Shown here: piece after piece, positions 34,612 to 44,151 of the stretch
Numbering within the stretch: the stretch's first letter is position 1
How the letters are laid out: each line of letters opens with the position of its first letter
From: DATBJG01 sp963790545
GTDB lineage: Bacteria; Acidobacteriota; Vicinamibacteria; Vicinamibacterales; JAMQPK01
DNA: 64,000 nucleotides
NCBI GenBank assembly: GCA_963790545.1
Contig: CAWBPA010000006.1
Coordinates: forward strand, 124,001 to 188,000
Reading direction: 5' to 3'
Notes under the pieces: generated by a model
Seen by the model: only the letters and a program-made list of their open reading frames with translations
The model's database searches: none
Told to the model about the DNA's origin: nothing
Made by a program: the position numbers and the translations under genes

Positions 34612-36886
34612 CTAAGCGTTCCTCAACCGTAGACTATTGGCCAGGACCGAAACGCTCGAAAGCGACATGGCGCCGGCGGCAATCATCGGACTCAACAACC
34701 AGCCCGTCAACGGGTAGAGCACACCTGCGGCGATAGGGATGCCAAGGACGTTGTAGACGAACGCCCAGAACAGATTCTGTTTGATCACGCGCAGTGTGCG
34801 GCGTGAAAGCGCCATGGCTTCGATCACCCCGCCGAGATCGGCGCGAATGAGTGTGAGGTCAGAGGCTTCGATCGCGACATCGGTCCCCGATCCGATCGCA
34901 ATTCCCACATCAGCCTGGGCCAGCGCGGGCGCGTCGTTGATTCCGTCGCCGACCATGGCCACAACTTTTCCTTCGGCCTGCAGCATCTTCACCTGTTCCG
35001 CCTTGCGATCCGGGAGCACGCCGGCAATGACGCGGTCGATCTCGCCGTGTGGTGCGACTTCGCGCGCAATCGCTTCGGCGGTGGCCTGATGGTCGCCTGT
35101 CAGCATCACGATCTCCAGCCCCAGATCCTTCAATTGGCGGAGGGTTCGCGCCGCTTCCGGGCGTGGTGTATCAGCAAGGCCGACAATGGCGAGGAGTTCG
35201 GCCTCCGGCTCTTTCGTCTCGGATTTGGCGTTCAACTCCACCACGAACATGACGGTTCTGGCAGCGGCGGCCAACCGCTCGACGGCTTCGCTCCGCTGCG
35301 GCGATATTGATGTTCCGCTCGGCCAGCAGCCGGTGGTTCCCGATGAGCACGCGCCTCGTGCCAACTGTCGCCTCGATCCCCCGGCCAGGGAAAGCCTCAA
35401 AACTGGTAACAGGAGTCAGCGGAAGTTGCCGGGACTCGGCGGCGCGGACGATGGCTGCACCCAGAGGGTGCTCTGAGCCACGTTCGGCCGATGCTGCCAG
35501 GGCGAGCACGTCTTCGACAGACACTCCACCCAGCGGGACGACGTCGGTGACTTCGGGCCGCCCGGTCGTGATGGTTCCGGTCTTGTCCAAGACGACGGTT
35601 GTGATGGCCTGCGCACGCTCGAGGACTTCGCTGCTTTTGATGAGGATGCCACGCTCGGCTCCGCGACCGGTGCCGACGAGAATGGCCGTCGGCGTCGCCA
35701 AACCCATCGCGCACGGGCACGCAATGATCAACACGGCCACAAAATTCACCAGCGCCATCGTCAGGCGCTGGCCCGGTGGCAGCGCGTCGAACCAGATCAC
35801 GAACGTCAGGATCGCGAGGCACAGAACGATAGGCGTGAAATAGAACGAGATGACGTCGGCCAGCCGCGCAACCGGCGCCCTGGTGGCCTGCGCATCCTGG
35901 ACCAGCTTGATGATCTGTTGGAGCGCTGTCTCGCGCCCAACACGCGAAGCGCGAAAACGAAAACCGCCAGTCTGATTGACCGTGCCTCCAAAGACCGACG
36001 ATCCTTCGGTTTTTTCGACGGGCAACGACTCGCCGGTCAGCATCGATTCATCGATGGTCGATCGGCCTTCGACTACCTCCCCGTCGACGGGGATCCGCTC
36101 GCCAGGCCGGATGAGAACGATGTCGCCCTTGACGACCTCACCGATGGGCACGTCGGTTTCCATGCCGCTGCGAAGCACGCGTGCCGTCCGCGGCTGCATT
36201 CCGATCAGTCGTTTGATGGCGGCCGAAGTACGGCCGCGCGCTCGCGCTTCGAGAAGACGCCCTAACAGTACCAGCGTGATGATTGCGGTCGTGACTTCGT
36301 AATACACCGCAGGCGTATGGTTTGCACCCCCTGACGCATGAGTCGCTGTCATCACCAGGCTTGGTGTCAACGTCGCGACGAGCGAGTAGGCAAACGCGGC
36401 TCCGGTTCCGAGCGCGATGAGCGTGTTCATGTCCGCATTGCGATGCCGGATTGCCATCCAGGCGCCGCGATAGAACTGCGCACCGCAATAGGTCACGACA
36501 GGCAGCGCCAGGGCCAACTGGACAACGTTCACGCCGGGAAACTCCAGATGAGGCATGGCAATCGCCAGCAGCGGCACGGTGAAAGCAATGGCGATGGTCA
36601 GCTTCCGTCGAAGTTCGCGGTATTCGGCTTCGTGCGCCTTCTCCTGAAGATCTTCGACGGCCTCCTGACCTTCAGGCACCTCGAGCACGCCGTAGCCGAC
36701 GTCGCGCACCGCTTTCTTGAGATCGGACACATCGGTGCGAGACGGGTCGAACCGAACCGTGGCGCGGTTGGTCATCAGGTTGACGGACGCGTCCTGAACG
36801 CCCGGCACCTTCTGGAGTGTTCGTTCGATCGTGCGGGCACACGCCGCACACGTCATTCCGGTGACGGGAAGGGTTACGTCGCTCAT
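34612..36886 (-). CDS. copA: Copper-exporting P1B-type ATPase CopA (one +1 frame break)
   Basis: About 757 residues after removing one extra base near 35300. One N-terminal HMA domain carries the copper site GMTCAACARTIE. Eight membrane helices include the ion-channel CPC (ACPCAMGLATPTA). Actuator TGES is in SMLTGESLPV, the phosphorylation site in VVLDKTGTITTG, then TGDHQATAEAIA and the hinge VGDGINDAPALAQADVGIAIGSG. It pumps Cu(I) out of the cytoplasm. Downstream are a cupredoxin and a PCYCGC protein, and divergently the operon at 37099. Confidence 0.93.
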
Positions 36887-36903
36887 GCTTGCCTCATGTT
36901 ACG

Positions 36904-36945
36904 ACTGGCGGGAAGGGGCGTTGGATCCGAAAGGCCCCCGCCAGT
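36904..36945. promoter_or_regulatory. Inverted repeat in front of copA
   Basis: ACTGGCGGG (36904-36912) and CCCGCCAGT (36937-36945) are perfect 9-bp arms, 18 bases upstream of the copA start in the 212-base divergent gap. It could be an operator or leader hairpin. It does not match the CueR operator as I know it. Confidence 0.35.
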
Positions 36946-37098
36946 GCCTCGGACTGATGGCCGCCAGGAATGGACAAACCTCTACCATGCAGTGCTTTGA
37001 AGACGTTTCGCTTCTCAAAATGCCGGTGCTACACTACGTCAATCACATTGCCATGCAGCGGGTCGAACCCCGCAAACGCCAGTAGCCGGGTGACAGGT

Positions 37099-39042
37099 AT
37101 GGACAAGAGTGTGCTCGCGTTTTCCTGCGCCGTGGTGATGCTGGTCAGCGTCCCGGCGCTGGCACAACCGGCTCGTCCACAGACGCCTCCGGATATTGCG
37201 GCGGAATGGCGGCTGGAAAATCAGGAAGAGGACACTGCGGGACAGCCGCCGCTCGGCGACTATCTTGGAATTCCGTTCAACGACGCGGGCCGGCAACGGG
37301 CTGACACGACGGCCGAGTCGCTCTGGGGAACACCCGAGTATCAGTGCAGGCCGCACTCGGCGCCGCATCAGTGGCGGGGCCTTGGAGGAGCGCGCATTCT
37401 CAAAGAGCAAGACCCACTCACGAGGGAAGTCAAGGCGTATCACGTCCAGTTCATGAGGTCCCTCGACCGACCGATTTTCATGGATGGGCGTCCACATCCG
37501 CCGGCCTACGCGCCTCACAGCTGGACAGGCTTTTCCACGGGGGAATGGATCGGTAACACGTTGAAGGTGACGACCACGCATCTCAAGGACGGCTACCTCA
37601 AGCGTGGTGGTCCGCAGACGAGCGACATGTACACGATGACGGAGTTCATCACGAGGCACGACGAGATTCTCACCATCATCACCGTTGTCGACGACCCCAT
37701 TTACATGGTCGAACCGTACGTTCACTCCACGACCTACACAATCGATCCGAATGCCAGCGTCGCTCAGGAAACATGCAACTCGTCGTCTTTCGCCGAGAAT
37801 GGCGGAACGAATCGGCATTGGGTTCCGCATTTCCTGCCCGGTCAGAACACAGCCGTGACCGAGTGGTTGAAGAAGGAAGATTGGGTTCCCCTGGACGCCG
37901 CGCGCGGCGGTGGCAAGACACTCTACCCGGAGTATCGATCCACGTTGAACGGATCCACCACGGTGAGTGCTCTGAAGGTTCCTGCCTCGCGTTCATCTGT
38001 TTCGGTCGAAAAGAAGATTGCGGACCAGAGTCCACGCGACGGTCAGGTTCATGTCCTGCCCGTGCAGGGCAACATCTATCTGCTCGTGGCTGACGGCACC
38101 AACATCACGGTTTCTCTCGGTCCTGAGGGCGTGATGCTGGTGAACACCGGGTCTGCTGGCATGTCGGAGAAAGTTCTCACAGCCGTCAACCAGCTGGCCA
38201 GCACGGCCGTCGCACCTCCCGCCACCAACACCTGTTTTGGGGTGAATTGTCCAGGGATTTGGGGATGGGCCAGCCCGTACATGAACGCGGTCATCAGCTC
38301 GCCAGCACCTCCCAAGCCGCTTCGCTACATCATTAATACCAGCGCAGCCTCCGATCACGTTGGAGGTAATGAAAAAATTGCCACAACCGGATTCTTTCCT
38401 CGGGGCGGAGGATTTGGCGGCGCCACGCCCAACGTGGGACGAACGGCGTCTGTCATTGCTCATGAAAACGTCCTCACTCGGATGAGCGCTCCAGCCGGCA
38501 AGGAGCCGCCCACTCCCACCGCGGCGTGGCCGACCGATACCTATTTCGACGAGTTCCACAAGCTGCCGGCGTACTTCAACGGTGAAGCGGTGATCGTCTA
38601 TCACACACCAACGGCCAACACGGATGGCGACAGCCTCGTGTTTTTCCGTCACTCCGAGGTCATCAGTGCCGGCAACATCTTCTCGACGGTGAGCTATCCG
38701 ATCATTGACGTGGAAAAGGGAGGCTCGATTCAGGGTGTCATCAACGGCTTGAACAAGATTCTGGACCTCGCCGTCGCCGAGTACCGCGCACAAGGCGGTA
38801 CCTGGATTATTCCGGGTCGTGGACGACTCTCCGATACCGCCGATGTCGCCTCGTATCGAAACATGGTCACGATTATCCGCGACCGCATAAGAGACATGAT
38901 CGGCAAGGGTCTAACCCTCGAGCAGGTGCTGGCGTCCAAGCCGACCATGGACTTTGACGGGCGTTATGGAGCGACGACCGAAGGCTGGACAACCGACATG
39001 TTCGTCAAAGCGGTCTATCGGAGCCTGCAGGAGAACAAGTGA
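37099..39042 (+). CDS. Secreted two-domain protein with a metallo-beta-lactamase fold lacking most metal ligands
   Basis: 647 residues with signal peptide (FSCAVVMLVSVPALAQ). ATG 37099 is chosen because the extension upstream is not signal-like. Residues about 30-310 form a beta-rich domain (GEWIGNTLKVTTTHLKDGYLKR) similar to the protein at 39454. Residues 330-645 follow the MBL fold, but the HxHxDH site reads NTSAASDH, the next histidine site reads TANTDGD, the aspartate site reads SAGNIF, and the last reads PGRGR. It is therefore probably a non-enzymatic paralogue, or uses other residues. Its stop overlaps the next ATG. Confidence 0.8.
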   Translation: MDKSVLAFSCAVVMLVSVPALAQPARPQTPPDIAAEWRLENQEEDTAGQPPLGDYLGIPFNDAGRQRADTTAESLWGTPEYQCRPHSAPHQWRGLGGARILKEQDPLTREVKAYHVQFMRSLDRPIFMDGRPHPPAYAPHSWTGFSTGEWIGNTLKVTTTHLKDGYLKRGGPQTSDMYTMTEFITRHDEILTIITVVDDPIYMVEPYVHSTTYTIDPNASVAQETCNSSSFAENGGTNRHWVPHFLPGQNTAVTEWLKKEDWVPLDAARGGGKTLYPEYRSTLNGSTTVSALKVPASRSSVSVEKKIADQSPRDGQVHVLPVQGNIYLLVADGTNITVSLGPEGVMLVNTGSAGMSEKVLTAVNQLASTAVAPPATNTCFGVNCPGIWGWASPYMNAVISSPAPPKPLRYIINTSAASDHVGGNEKIATTGFFPRGGGFGGATPNVGRTASVIAHENVLTRMSAPAGKEPPTPTAAWPTDTYFDEFHKLPAYFNGEAVIVYHTPTANTDGDSLVFFRHSEVISAGNIFSTVSYPIIDVEKGGSIQGVINGLNKILDLAVAEYRAQGGTWIIPGRGRLSDTADVASYRNMVTIIRDRIRDMIGKGLTLEQVLASKPTMDFDGRYGATTEGWTTDMFVKAVYRSLQENK

Positions 39043-39446
39043 TGCCCAGAGTGATTCAACTCACCATCGTGGCGGTCGTCGCAGCGTTCGTAACCGGCAC
39101 CACTTCGTACGGGCATCATTCCTATGGTGCAACCTACGACCTCGGGAAAGAAGTCAAACTCGAAGGAAAACTGGTCCAGTTCGTCTACCGCAACCCGCAT
39201 TCGTTCGTGCACATCCAGGCGCCGGACGAGAGCGGGAAGCCGCAGCGCTGGGCGGTCGAATGGAGCGGCACCGGCCAGCTCAACAATCAGGGCGTCACGC
39301 GGGAGACGCTCAGAGTTGGAGATGAGGTCGTCATTGTCGGACGTCCGTCACGCGTGACTGGCGAATACAGAGTTCTCATGGTGAGCCTCAAGCGACCGCT
39401 TGATGGTTTCACCTGGGGCGGACGCGCGGGTGAAGCGGTCGATTAG
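39042..39446 (+). CDS. DUF6152-like secreted protein
   Basis: 134 residues with a signal peptide. The mature N-terminus HHSYGATYDLGKEVKLEGKL, with its histidine pair, and the later NPHSFVHIQAPDESG, are as I remember DUF6152, an OB-fold-like family common in acidobacteria and some proteobacteria. The function is unknown; the conserved histidines suggest metal binding. It starts within the stop codon of the MBL-fold gene (TGATG). Confidence 0.75.
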   Translation: MPRVIQLTIVAVVAAFVTGTTSYGHHSYGATYDLGKEVKLEGKLVQFVYRNPHSFVHIQAPDESGKPQRWAVEWSGTGQLNNQGVTRETLRVGDEVVIVGRPSRVTGEYRVLMVSLKRPLDGFTWGGRAGEAVD

Positions 39447-39453
39447 CGACGGA

Positions 39454-40212
39454 ATGGTTCTCAAACATCCGATTCAGCTCGTTGCCGTTGTTGGCATGGC
39501 CCTCGCGCTGGCGTGGCCGGTCACGGTGTACGGCCAGCGCGGCCGTGGTACGACGCGGACCGCTCGCGAGTCCGCCGCAACTGATCTCACCGGCTACTGG
39601 GTGTCCGTGGTGACGGAAGACTGGAAGTTCCGGATGGTGACACCGCGGAAAGGCGTCTACGAAACGCTTACGCTGAATGCGGAAGGGCGGCGGATTGGAG
39701 ACACCTGGGATCCGGCACGAGACGAGGCCGCCGGCGAGCAGTGTAAATCTTACGGCGCCGCCACCATCATGCGGGTGCCCGGGCGCTTGCATGTGACCTG
39801 GGAGGACGACAATACACTCCGTGTCGACACCGACGCTGGGACGCAGACCCGTTTGTTCCGGTTTGGCGCATCGCCAGCCGCAAGCAGCGAACCAAGCTGG
39901 CAGGGACATTCGATCGCCGAATGGGAATATGCACCCGCGGGGCGCGGGAGCGCGCGACTGGGGAGTCTGAAGGTCGTGACGACCAATCTGCGGGCCGGCT
40001 ATATACGCAAGAATGGCGCTCCATACAGCCAGAGTACCCTCGTGACGGAGTACTTCGACGTGAACACGATGCCAAACGGAGATCTCTGGCTGACCGTCAC
40101 GACAAAGGTCACCGATCCGATGTATTTCAGCCGTCCACTCCTTACGAGCTCGGATTTCAAGAAGCTTCCTGACGCCACCGGGTGGAATCCGACGCCCTGC
40201 GCTGCAAACTAA
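39454..40212 (+). CDS. Secreted protein sharing the N-terminal domain of the MBL-fold gene
   Basis: 252 residues with a signal peptide (VVGMALALAWPVTVYGQ). The segment LGSLKVVTTNLRAGYIRKNGAP, TLVTEYFDV, LWLTVTTKVTDPMYFSRPL lines up with NTLKVTTTHLKDGYLKRGGP, TMTEFITR, ILTIITVVDDPIYMVEPY in the protein at 37099, so both carry the same domain. It ends in a cysteine-containing tail (NPTPCAAN). Third gene of a tight three-gene operon with a 7-base gap. Function unknown. Confidence 0.7.
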   Translation: MVLKHPIQLVAVVGMALALAWPVTVYGQRGRGTTRTARESAATDLTGYWVSVVTEDWKFRMVTPRKGVYETLTLNAEGRRIGDTWDPARDEAAGEQCKSYGAATIMRVPGRLHVTWEDDNTLRVDTDAGTQTRLFRFGASPAASSEPSWQGHSIAEWEYAPAGRGSARLGSLKVVTTNLRAGYIRKNGAPYSQSTLVTEYFDVNTMPNGDLWLTVTTKVTDPMYFSRPLLTSSDFKKLPDATGWNPTPCAAN

Positions 40213-40215
40213 CGA

Positions 40216-41179
40216 ATGAACCGGTTGCCGTTCATTGCGGCCCTCAATGCGAGTTCCGCCGGTTGGGGCTTCTTTCTGTGCGCCGAGAAGGGGATCAGAA
40301 CATCGCGCGCAGGGGAGCTCTTCGTCACGCTCACGCTGCAAGACCGGACAGGACTGGTCCGCGGCAGGATCATCACCGATGTCGAACGTGTGCGGGATGA
40401 ATTCGACGCCGGTGAGTTCGTGAAAGCACAGGCTCACGCCGAGATCCATCATGGAAGTCTTCAGCTCGTGGTCGAACAAATCCGACGCGTGAACCCGGAT
40501 CAGGACGCGGCGGCAGGCTTTCGCGAAGAGGACTGCGTGCCGTCGGCCGAACGCCCGGTGGCCGAGATGTGGGACGAACTGCAGGGACTCATCGCAGCCA
40601 TGCAGAATGCCCATTTGCGAACACTGCTCCAGCAAGTTACAACCGAGCACGCGACTTCTCTGCAGACCTGGCCTGCAGCGCAGGTCGTGCACCATGCGTA
40701 TCGAGGTGGCTTCCTCGAACACATCCTCAGCGTGAGCCATGTCGCGGTCGGTCTTGCGCGACCACTACCGCGCCGACCGAGACATGGTGCTTGCGGGCGC
40801 CGTCCTGCACGACATCGGCAAACTGCAAGAACTCGAGTACGACGTCGTGACTCGCTATTCACGTGACGGCAACCTGATTGGGCACATCACGCTTGGCGTG
40901 GTCATGGTGCGAGAAGCCATGGCCGCCATCCGGGATTTCCCTGACACCCTGCGGACTCAGGTCGAGCACCTGATCGTGTCGCATCATGGGACTCGGGAGT
41001 TTGGCTCCCCGATTGAGCCGATGACCGTGGAAGCGTTCATCCTGGCGTCGGCGGATGATCTGGACTCGAAGATCAATCAGGTTCGCCGAGCCATCCTGGT
41101 TGCCGGCGGCGATGGGGAATTCACGCCGTATCAGCCACGGCTCGGACGCGTGCTCTGGAAGGGCCCGAATGATCGCTAG
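40216..41179 (+). CDS. OB-fold plus HD-domain protein (YhaM-type 3'-5' exoribonuclease; one +1 frame break)
   Basis: About 320 residues after removing one extra base near 40758. The N-terminal OB-fold (LFVTLTLQDRTGLVRGRII) would bind nucleic acid. The HD domain has HHAYRGGFLEH near residue 157, LHDIGKLQELEYD near 198 and SHHGTREFGSP near 258, which supply the metal ligands. The layout matches YhaM/CBF1-type nucleases. It lies 3 bases after the preceding gene and overlaps the next by 11 bases, suggesting one transcript. Confidence 0.82.
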
Positions 41180-41834
41180 AAATTCCGTGCCTCCATTTGG
41201 ACGCATGCTGATTCGAATCGGCGTCGTCTGTGCCGTGTTGAATCTGGGTCCGGTCGCACTCGCTCAGGAACAAACCGGCGATACGGATCGTGGCGAAGAG
41301 GGTACCGCCAGCCAGGTGCTGAGTTTCCTGGGTGGTGCGGCAACCGGTCTCGGCGCTCATGAGGCCGGACACTTGCTGTTCGGGGCGCTCCTGGACGCAG
41401 ATCCGTCGATCAAGGCGGTCGATTTCGGCGGCATTCCTTTCTTCGCGCTCACGCATCGTCCCGGCCTCTCACCACGACGGGAATTCACCATTTCTGCAGC
41501 AGGCTTCTGGATGCAGCATGCGACGAGCGAGCTCGTGCTCACTCGACAGCCACGGCTTCGAGATGAGCGCGAACCGTTCATGAAAGGCGTCCTGGCCTTC
41601 AACGTGTTCACCTCAGTTGGCTATAGCGCAGCGGCCCTGACACGGGCCGGTCCGTACGAGCGTGATACACGAGCGATTAGCGATGCGCTCGACATCAGTG
41701 AGCGTTGGGTGGGGGTGATAGTGCTCGTTCCGGCGGTTCTCGACGCGTACCGCTATTTCAAGCCGGACTCTCGATGGGCGACGTGGAGCTCACGGGCGAT
41801 GAAGGTTGGATGGGTGATGCTCGTGCTCAAGTAG
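41169..41834 (+). CDS. Membrane protein with a HEAGH zinc-site motif
   Basis: 221 residues. A signal or first membrane helix (LIRIGVVCAVLNLGPVALAQ) is followed by GLGAHEAGHLLFGALL near residue 60, an HExxH motif, then by several hydrophobic segments (FMKGVLAFNVFTSVGYSAAAL, WVGVIVLVPAVLDAY). The HExxH in a membrane context recalls M50-type peptidases, but the second conserved motif is not evident. ATG 41205 is an alternative start. Function unassigned. Confidence 0.65.
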   Translation: MIARNSVPPFGRMLIRIGVVCAVLNLGPVALAQEQTGDTDRGEEGTASQVLSFLGGAATGLGAHEAGHLLFGALLDADPSIKAVDFGGIPFFALTHRPGLSPRREFTISAAGFWMQHATSELVLTRQPRLRDEREPFMKGVLAFNVFTSVGYSAAALTRAGPYERDTRAISDALDISERWVGVIVLVPAVLDAYRYFKPDSRWATWSSRAMKVGWVMLVLK

Positions 41835-41844
41835 CCTGCCGCAA

Positions 41845-42306
41845 CTACTCCTGCTTGCTATCCGGCTCACCGAGTGCGAACGTCATCGAGCCTTCAACCA
41901 CAACCTTGCCGTTCACACGGGCCTTCCCCTCGAGGAGTCCCATTCGGCTGCGAAGCCGCTTCGCCTGAACCTCGATGACCACGACGTCCCCGGGGTGCAC
42001 CGGCCGGCGATAGCGCACGCGTTTGATGCCTGCAAAGAACGGAAGCTTCCCGCGGTTTTCGGGCTTTGCCAGGATCATGATGGCGCCGACCTGGGCCACG
42101 GCTTCCGTGAGAATGGTCGGTGGGAGAACCGGTGGCCCGGACTGCTGGTGGGCCAGATAGCGTTCGTTCAGCGAGACGTTCTTGATCCCCACAATCCGTT
42201 TGTCGACATCGAACTCGATAATGCGATCGACGAGCAGAAACGGATAGCGATGGGGCAGAATCTTCTCGATTGCCGCGTGATCCAGGGGCAGCGTAATAGG
42301 GTCCAT
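41845..42306 (-). CDS. fabZ: FabZ-like (3R)-hydroxyacyl-ACP dehydratase with altered active-site histidine
   Basis: 153 residues, hot-dog fold. LPHRYPFLLVDRI, LTEAVAQVGAIM (with the catalytic glutamate) and FFAGIKRVRYRRPVHPGD are clear FabZ signatures. The usual GHFPG reads HQQSG: the catalytic histidine position is glutamine, and a histidine stands one residue earlier. It stands alone rather than in an lpx or fab cluster. It is either an active enzyme with a shifted residue or a paralogue. It is divergent from the phosphatase at 42334 with only 27 bases between. Confidence 0.83.
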   Translation of the reverse strand: MDPITLPLDHAAIEKILPHRYPFLLVDRIIEFDVDKRIVGIKNVSLNERYLAHQQSGPPVLPPTILTEAVAQVGAIMILAKPENRGKLPFFAGIKRVRYRRPVHPGDVVVIEVQAKRLRSRMGLLEGKARVNGKVVVEGSMTFALGEPDSKQE

Positions 42307-42316
42307 GTGAGACCGG

Positions 42317-42326
42317 ATATTATATC
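42317..42326. promoter_or_regulatory. Shared AT-rich -10 element of a 27-base divergent gap
   Basis: Reading to the left, TATAAT (42324-42319) is a perfect -10 box; reading to the right, TATTAT (42318-42323) fits five of six. Predicted start sites fall within a few bases of both ATGs, and neither gene has a Shine-Dalgarno. Both transcripts may be leaderless. Confidence 0.45.
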
Positions 42327-42333
42327 TCTGTCA

Positions 42334-44148
42334 ATGCCGACCACACCCGACGAAACCTCACGTCTGGCCATCGCAAAGCAGGCCTCGAGCCATGCGACCG
42401 ATCAGGAGCTTTTGACTACGCTCTTTGCGCTCGGTCGTGAAGTGACATCGGTGCTCAATCTCGAGGAACTCCTCCAGAAGATCCCAGAGCTCATTGCGCG
42501 TCTCATCGACTACACCGCGTTTGCCGTGTACCTGCTGGACGAAAAGCACAAGGACGTCCGCATGGCCTATTCGGTGGGCTATCCGGAGCATGCCCGCGCC
42601 TACCGCCTTCAGATTGGTGAAGGTGCGGTGGGTGCGGCGGTCAAGGAAGGCGCGTCGCAGCTGATCGATGACGTCCGGACGGACCCGCGCTATGTCGATC
42701 TGGTTCCGGGAACGCGCTCCAAGCTCGTGGTGCCGCTACGTCGCAAGGGCCGGATCGTTGGCGCACTCAATCTCCTGAGCGATCGGCTGGGTCAGTTTAC
42801 GCCCCGCGACGAGGCCATTCTCCGGCAATTTGGCGCGCACGTAGCGGTCGCTCTCGAGAATGCGCGGTTGTTCGAGAACGAGCGCAAAGAAGCCGAGACG
42901 TTGGAGACGCTGGTCGAAATTGCGCGCGACTTTGCGGCCATTCTCGATCTCGAGTTGCTGTTGCGCCGGCTCGCGCAGCTGGTCAAGCGCGTGATTGACT
43001 ATCGGACGTTCGGGATGTTTCTCCTCAAGGAGGATCCCAGCGGCCGCACGCCAGGCGAGCTCGAGCTGAAGGTGGCGGTGCAATACGGTGAGGCGCGGGC
43101 GCTCGGCCGCGTGGAAGTGGGCAGCGGTCTCGTTGGATATGCGGCCCTTCACCGGGAGGCCGTGCTCGTGGACGATGTGTCGAAGGACCCTCGATACATC
43201 GAGGTCGTGGCGGATGTCCGTTCGGAACTGGCCGTTCCGTTGCTGTTGAAGGATCGGTGTATCGGCGTGTTTGACCTCGAGAGCCCGGAACTGGCGGCGT
43301 TCAACAAGCGCGATGCCGAGATTCTGACATTGCTGGCCAGCCAGGCTGCGGTCGCGATCGAGAATGCAAGATTGTACGAAACGCTGCGGGCCAACGAAGA
43401 GCGAATCGTCCGAGAGATTACCTTCGCTCAGCGCGTGCAGATGGCGCTGCTGCCGGTCGATCCCCCCAAGCGGCTCAAAGGTCTCGACGTGGCTGCACGT
43501 TTTGCCCCGGCCACGGAGCTTGGGGGTGACTTTTTCGATCTGCTGATGCCCGATGCCAATACCCTCGTCGTGGCGATTGCCGACGTCTCCGGTAAGGGTG
43601 TGCCGGCAGCACTGTACGGCGCGTTTGCGGGAGAGCTGGTCCGTTCACGGACCTTCCGGCGGCGCTTTACACCTATTCGGTCGAGCCCTGCTGGCGTGCT
43701 GGCTTCGATGAACACCATTCTGAATGAACGCCGTCTCGAGGAGTACTACTGCACGCTCTGCTATGCCAGCATCGATCAGAAGCGCCGTGTCATGACCATC
43801 GCGAACTCAGGGTTGCCGTACCCCGTCCGCTGCACGGCGGAAGGATGCGGGCTGCTCGAGCTTCCGGGCCTGCCGTTGGGGTCGTTCGCAGGCTCCACCT
43901 ACGAAGAGCTGACCTTTGATCTCCATGAAGGTGATGTGTGGGTCTTCTGCACGGACGGGATTCTCGAGGCGCGTGATCGTCAGGGTCGGGAATTCGGATC
44001 CGGGGAGTTGATCCGGCTGGTTGGGGCGAATCGCCACGAGCCAGCTCAGCGGATCGTGGACATCATCTTCAATGCGGTGAACGAGTTCCGCGGGTCCGCT
44101 CGCACTGGTGACGACATGACCGTCGTCGCGCTGAAGGTGACCTCTTGA
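42334..44148 (+). CDS. GAF-GAF-SpoIIE (PP2C-type) serine phosphatase
   Basis: 604 residues, cytoplasmic. Two GAF domains (about 40-185: IARLIDYTAFAVYLLD ... ALENARLFE; 195-355: VKRVIDYRTFGMFLLK ... AIENARLYE) are linked by helices to a SpoIIE/RsbU phosphatase (about 375-600) with ELGGDFFDL, VAIADVSGKGVPAALYG, NSGLPYPV and ARTGDDMTVVAL holding the metal-binding aspartates. Such proteins usually reset an anti-sigma-factor antagonist in partner-switching systems. No partner is in the window. ATG 42334 gives MPTTPDETSRL. Confidence 0.9.
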   Translation: MPTTPDETSRLAIAKQASSHATDQELLTTLFALGREVTSVLNLEELLQKIPELIARLIDYTAFAVYLLDEKHKDVRMAYSVGYPEHARAYRLQIGEGAVGAAVKEGASQLIDDVRTDPRYVDLVPGTRSKLVVPLRRKGRIVGALNLLSDRLGQFTPRDEAILRQFGAHVAVALENARLFENERKEAETLETLVEIARDFAAILDLELLLRRLAQLVKRVIDYRTFGMFLLKEDPSGRTPGELELKVAVQYGEARALGRVEVGSGLVGYAALHREAVLVDDVSKDPRYIEVVADVRSELAVPLLLKDRCIGVFDLESPELAAFNKRDAEILTLLASQAAVAIENARLYETLRANEERIVREITFAQRVQMALLPVDPPKRLKGLDVAARFAPATELGGDFFDLLMPDANTLVVAIADVSGKGVPAALYGAFAGELVRSRTFRRRFTPIRSSPAGVLASMNTILNERRLEEYYCTLCYASIDQKRRVMTIANSGLPYPVRCTAEGCGLLELPGLPLGSFAGSTYEELTFDLHEGDVWVFCTDGILEARDRQGREFGSGELIRLVGANRHEPAQRIVDIIFNAVNEFRGSARTGDDMTVVALKVTS

Positions 44149-44151
44149 AGG

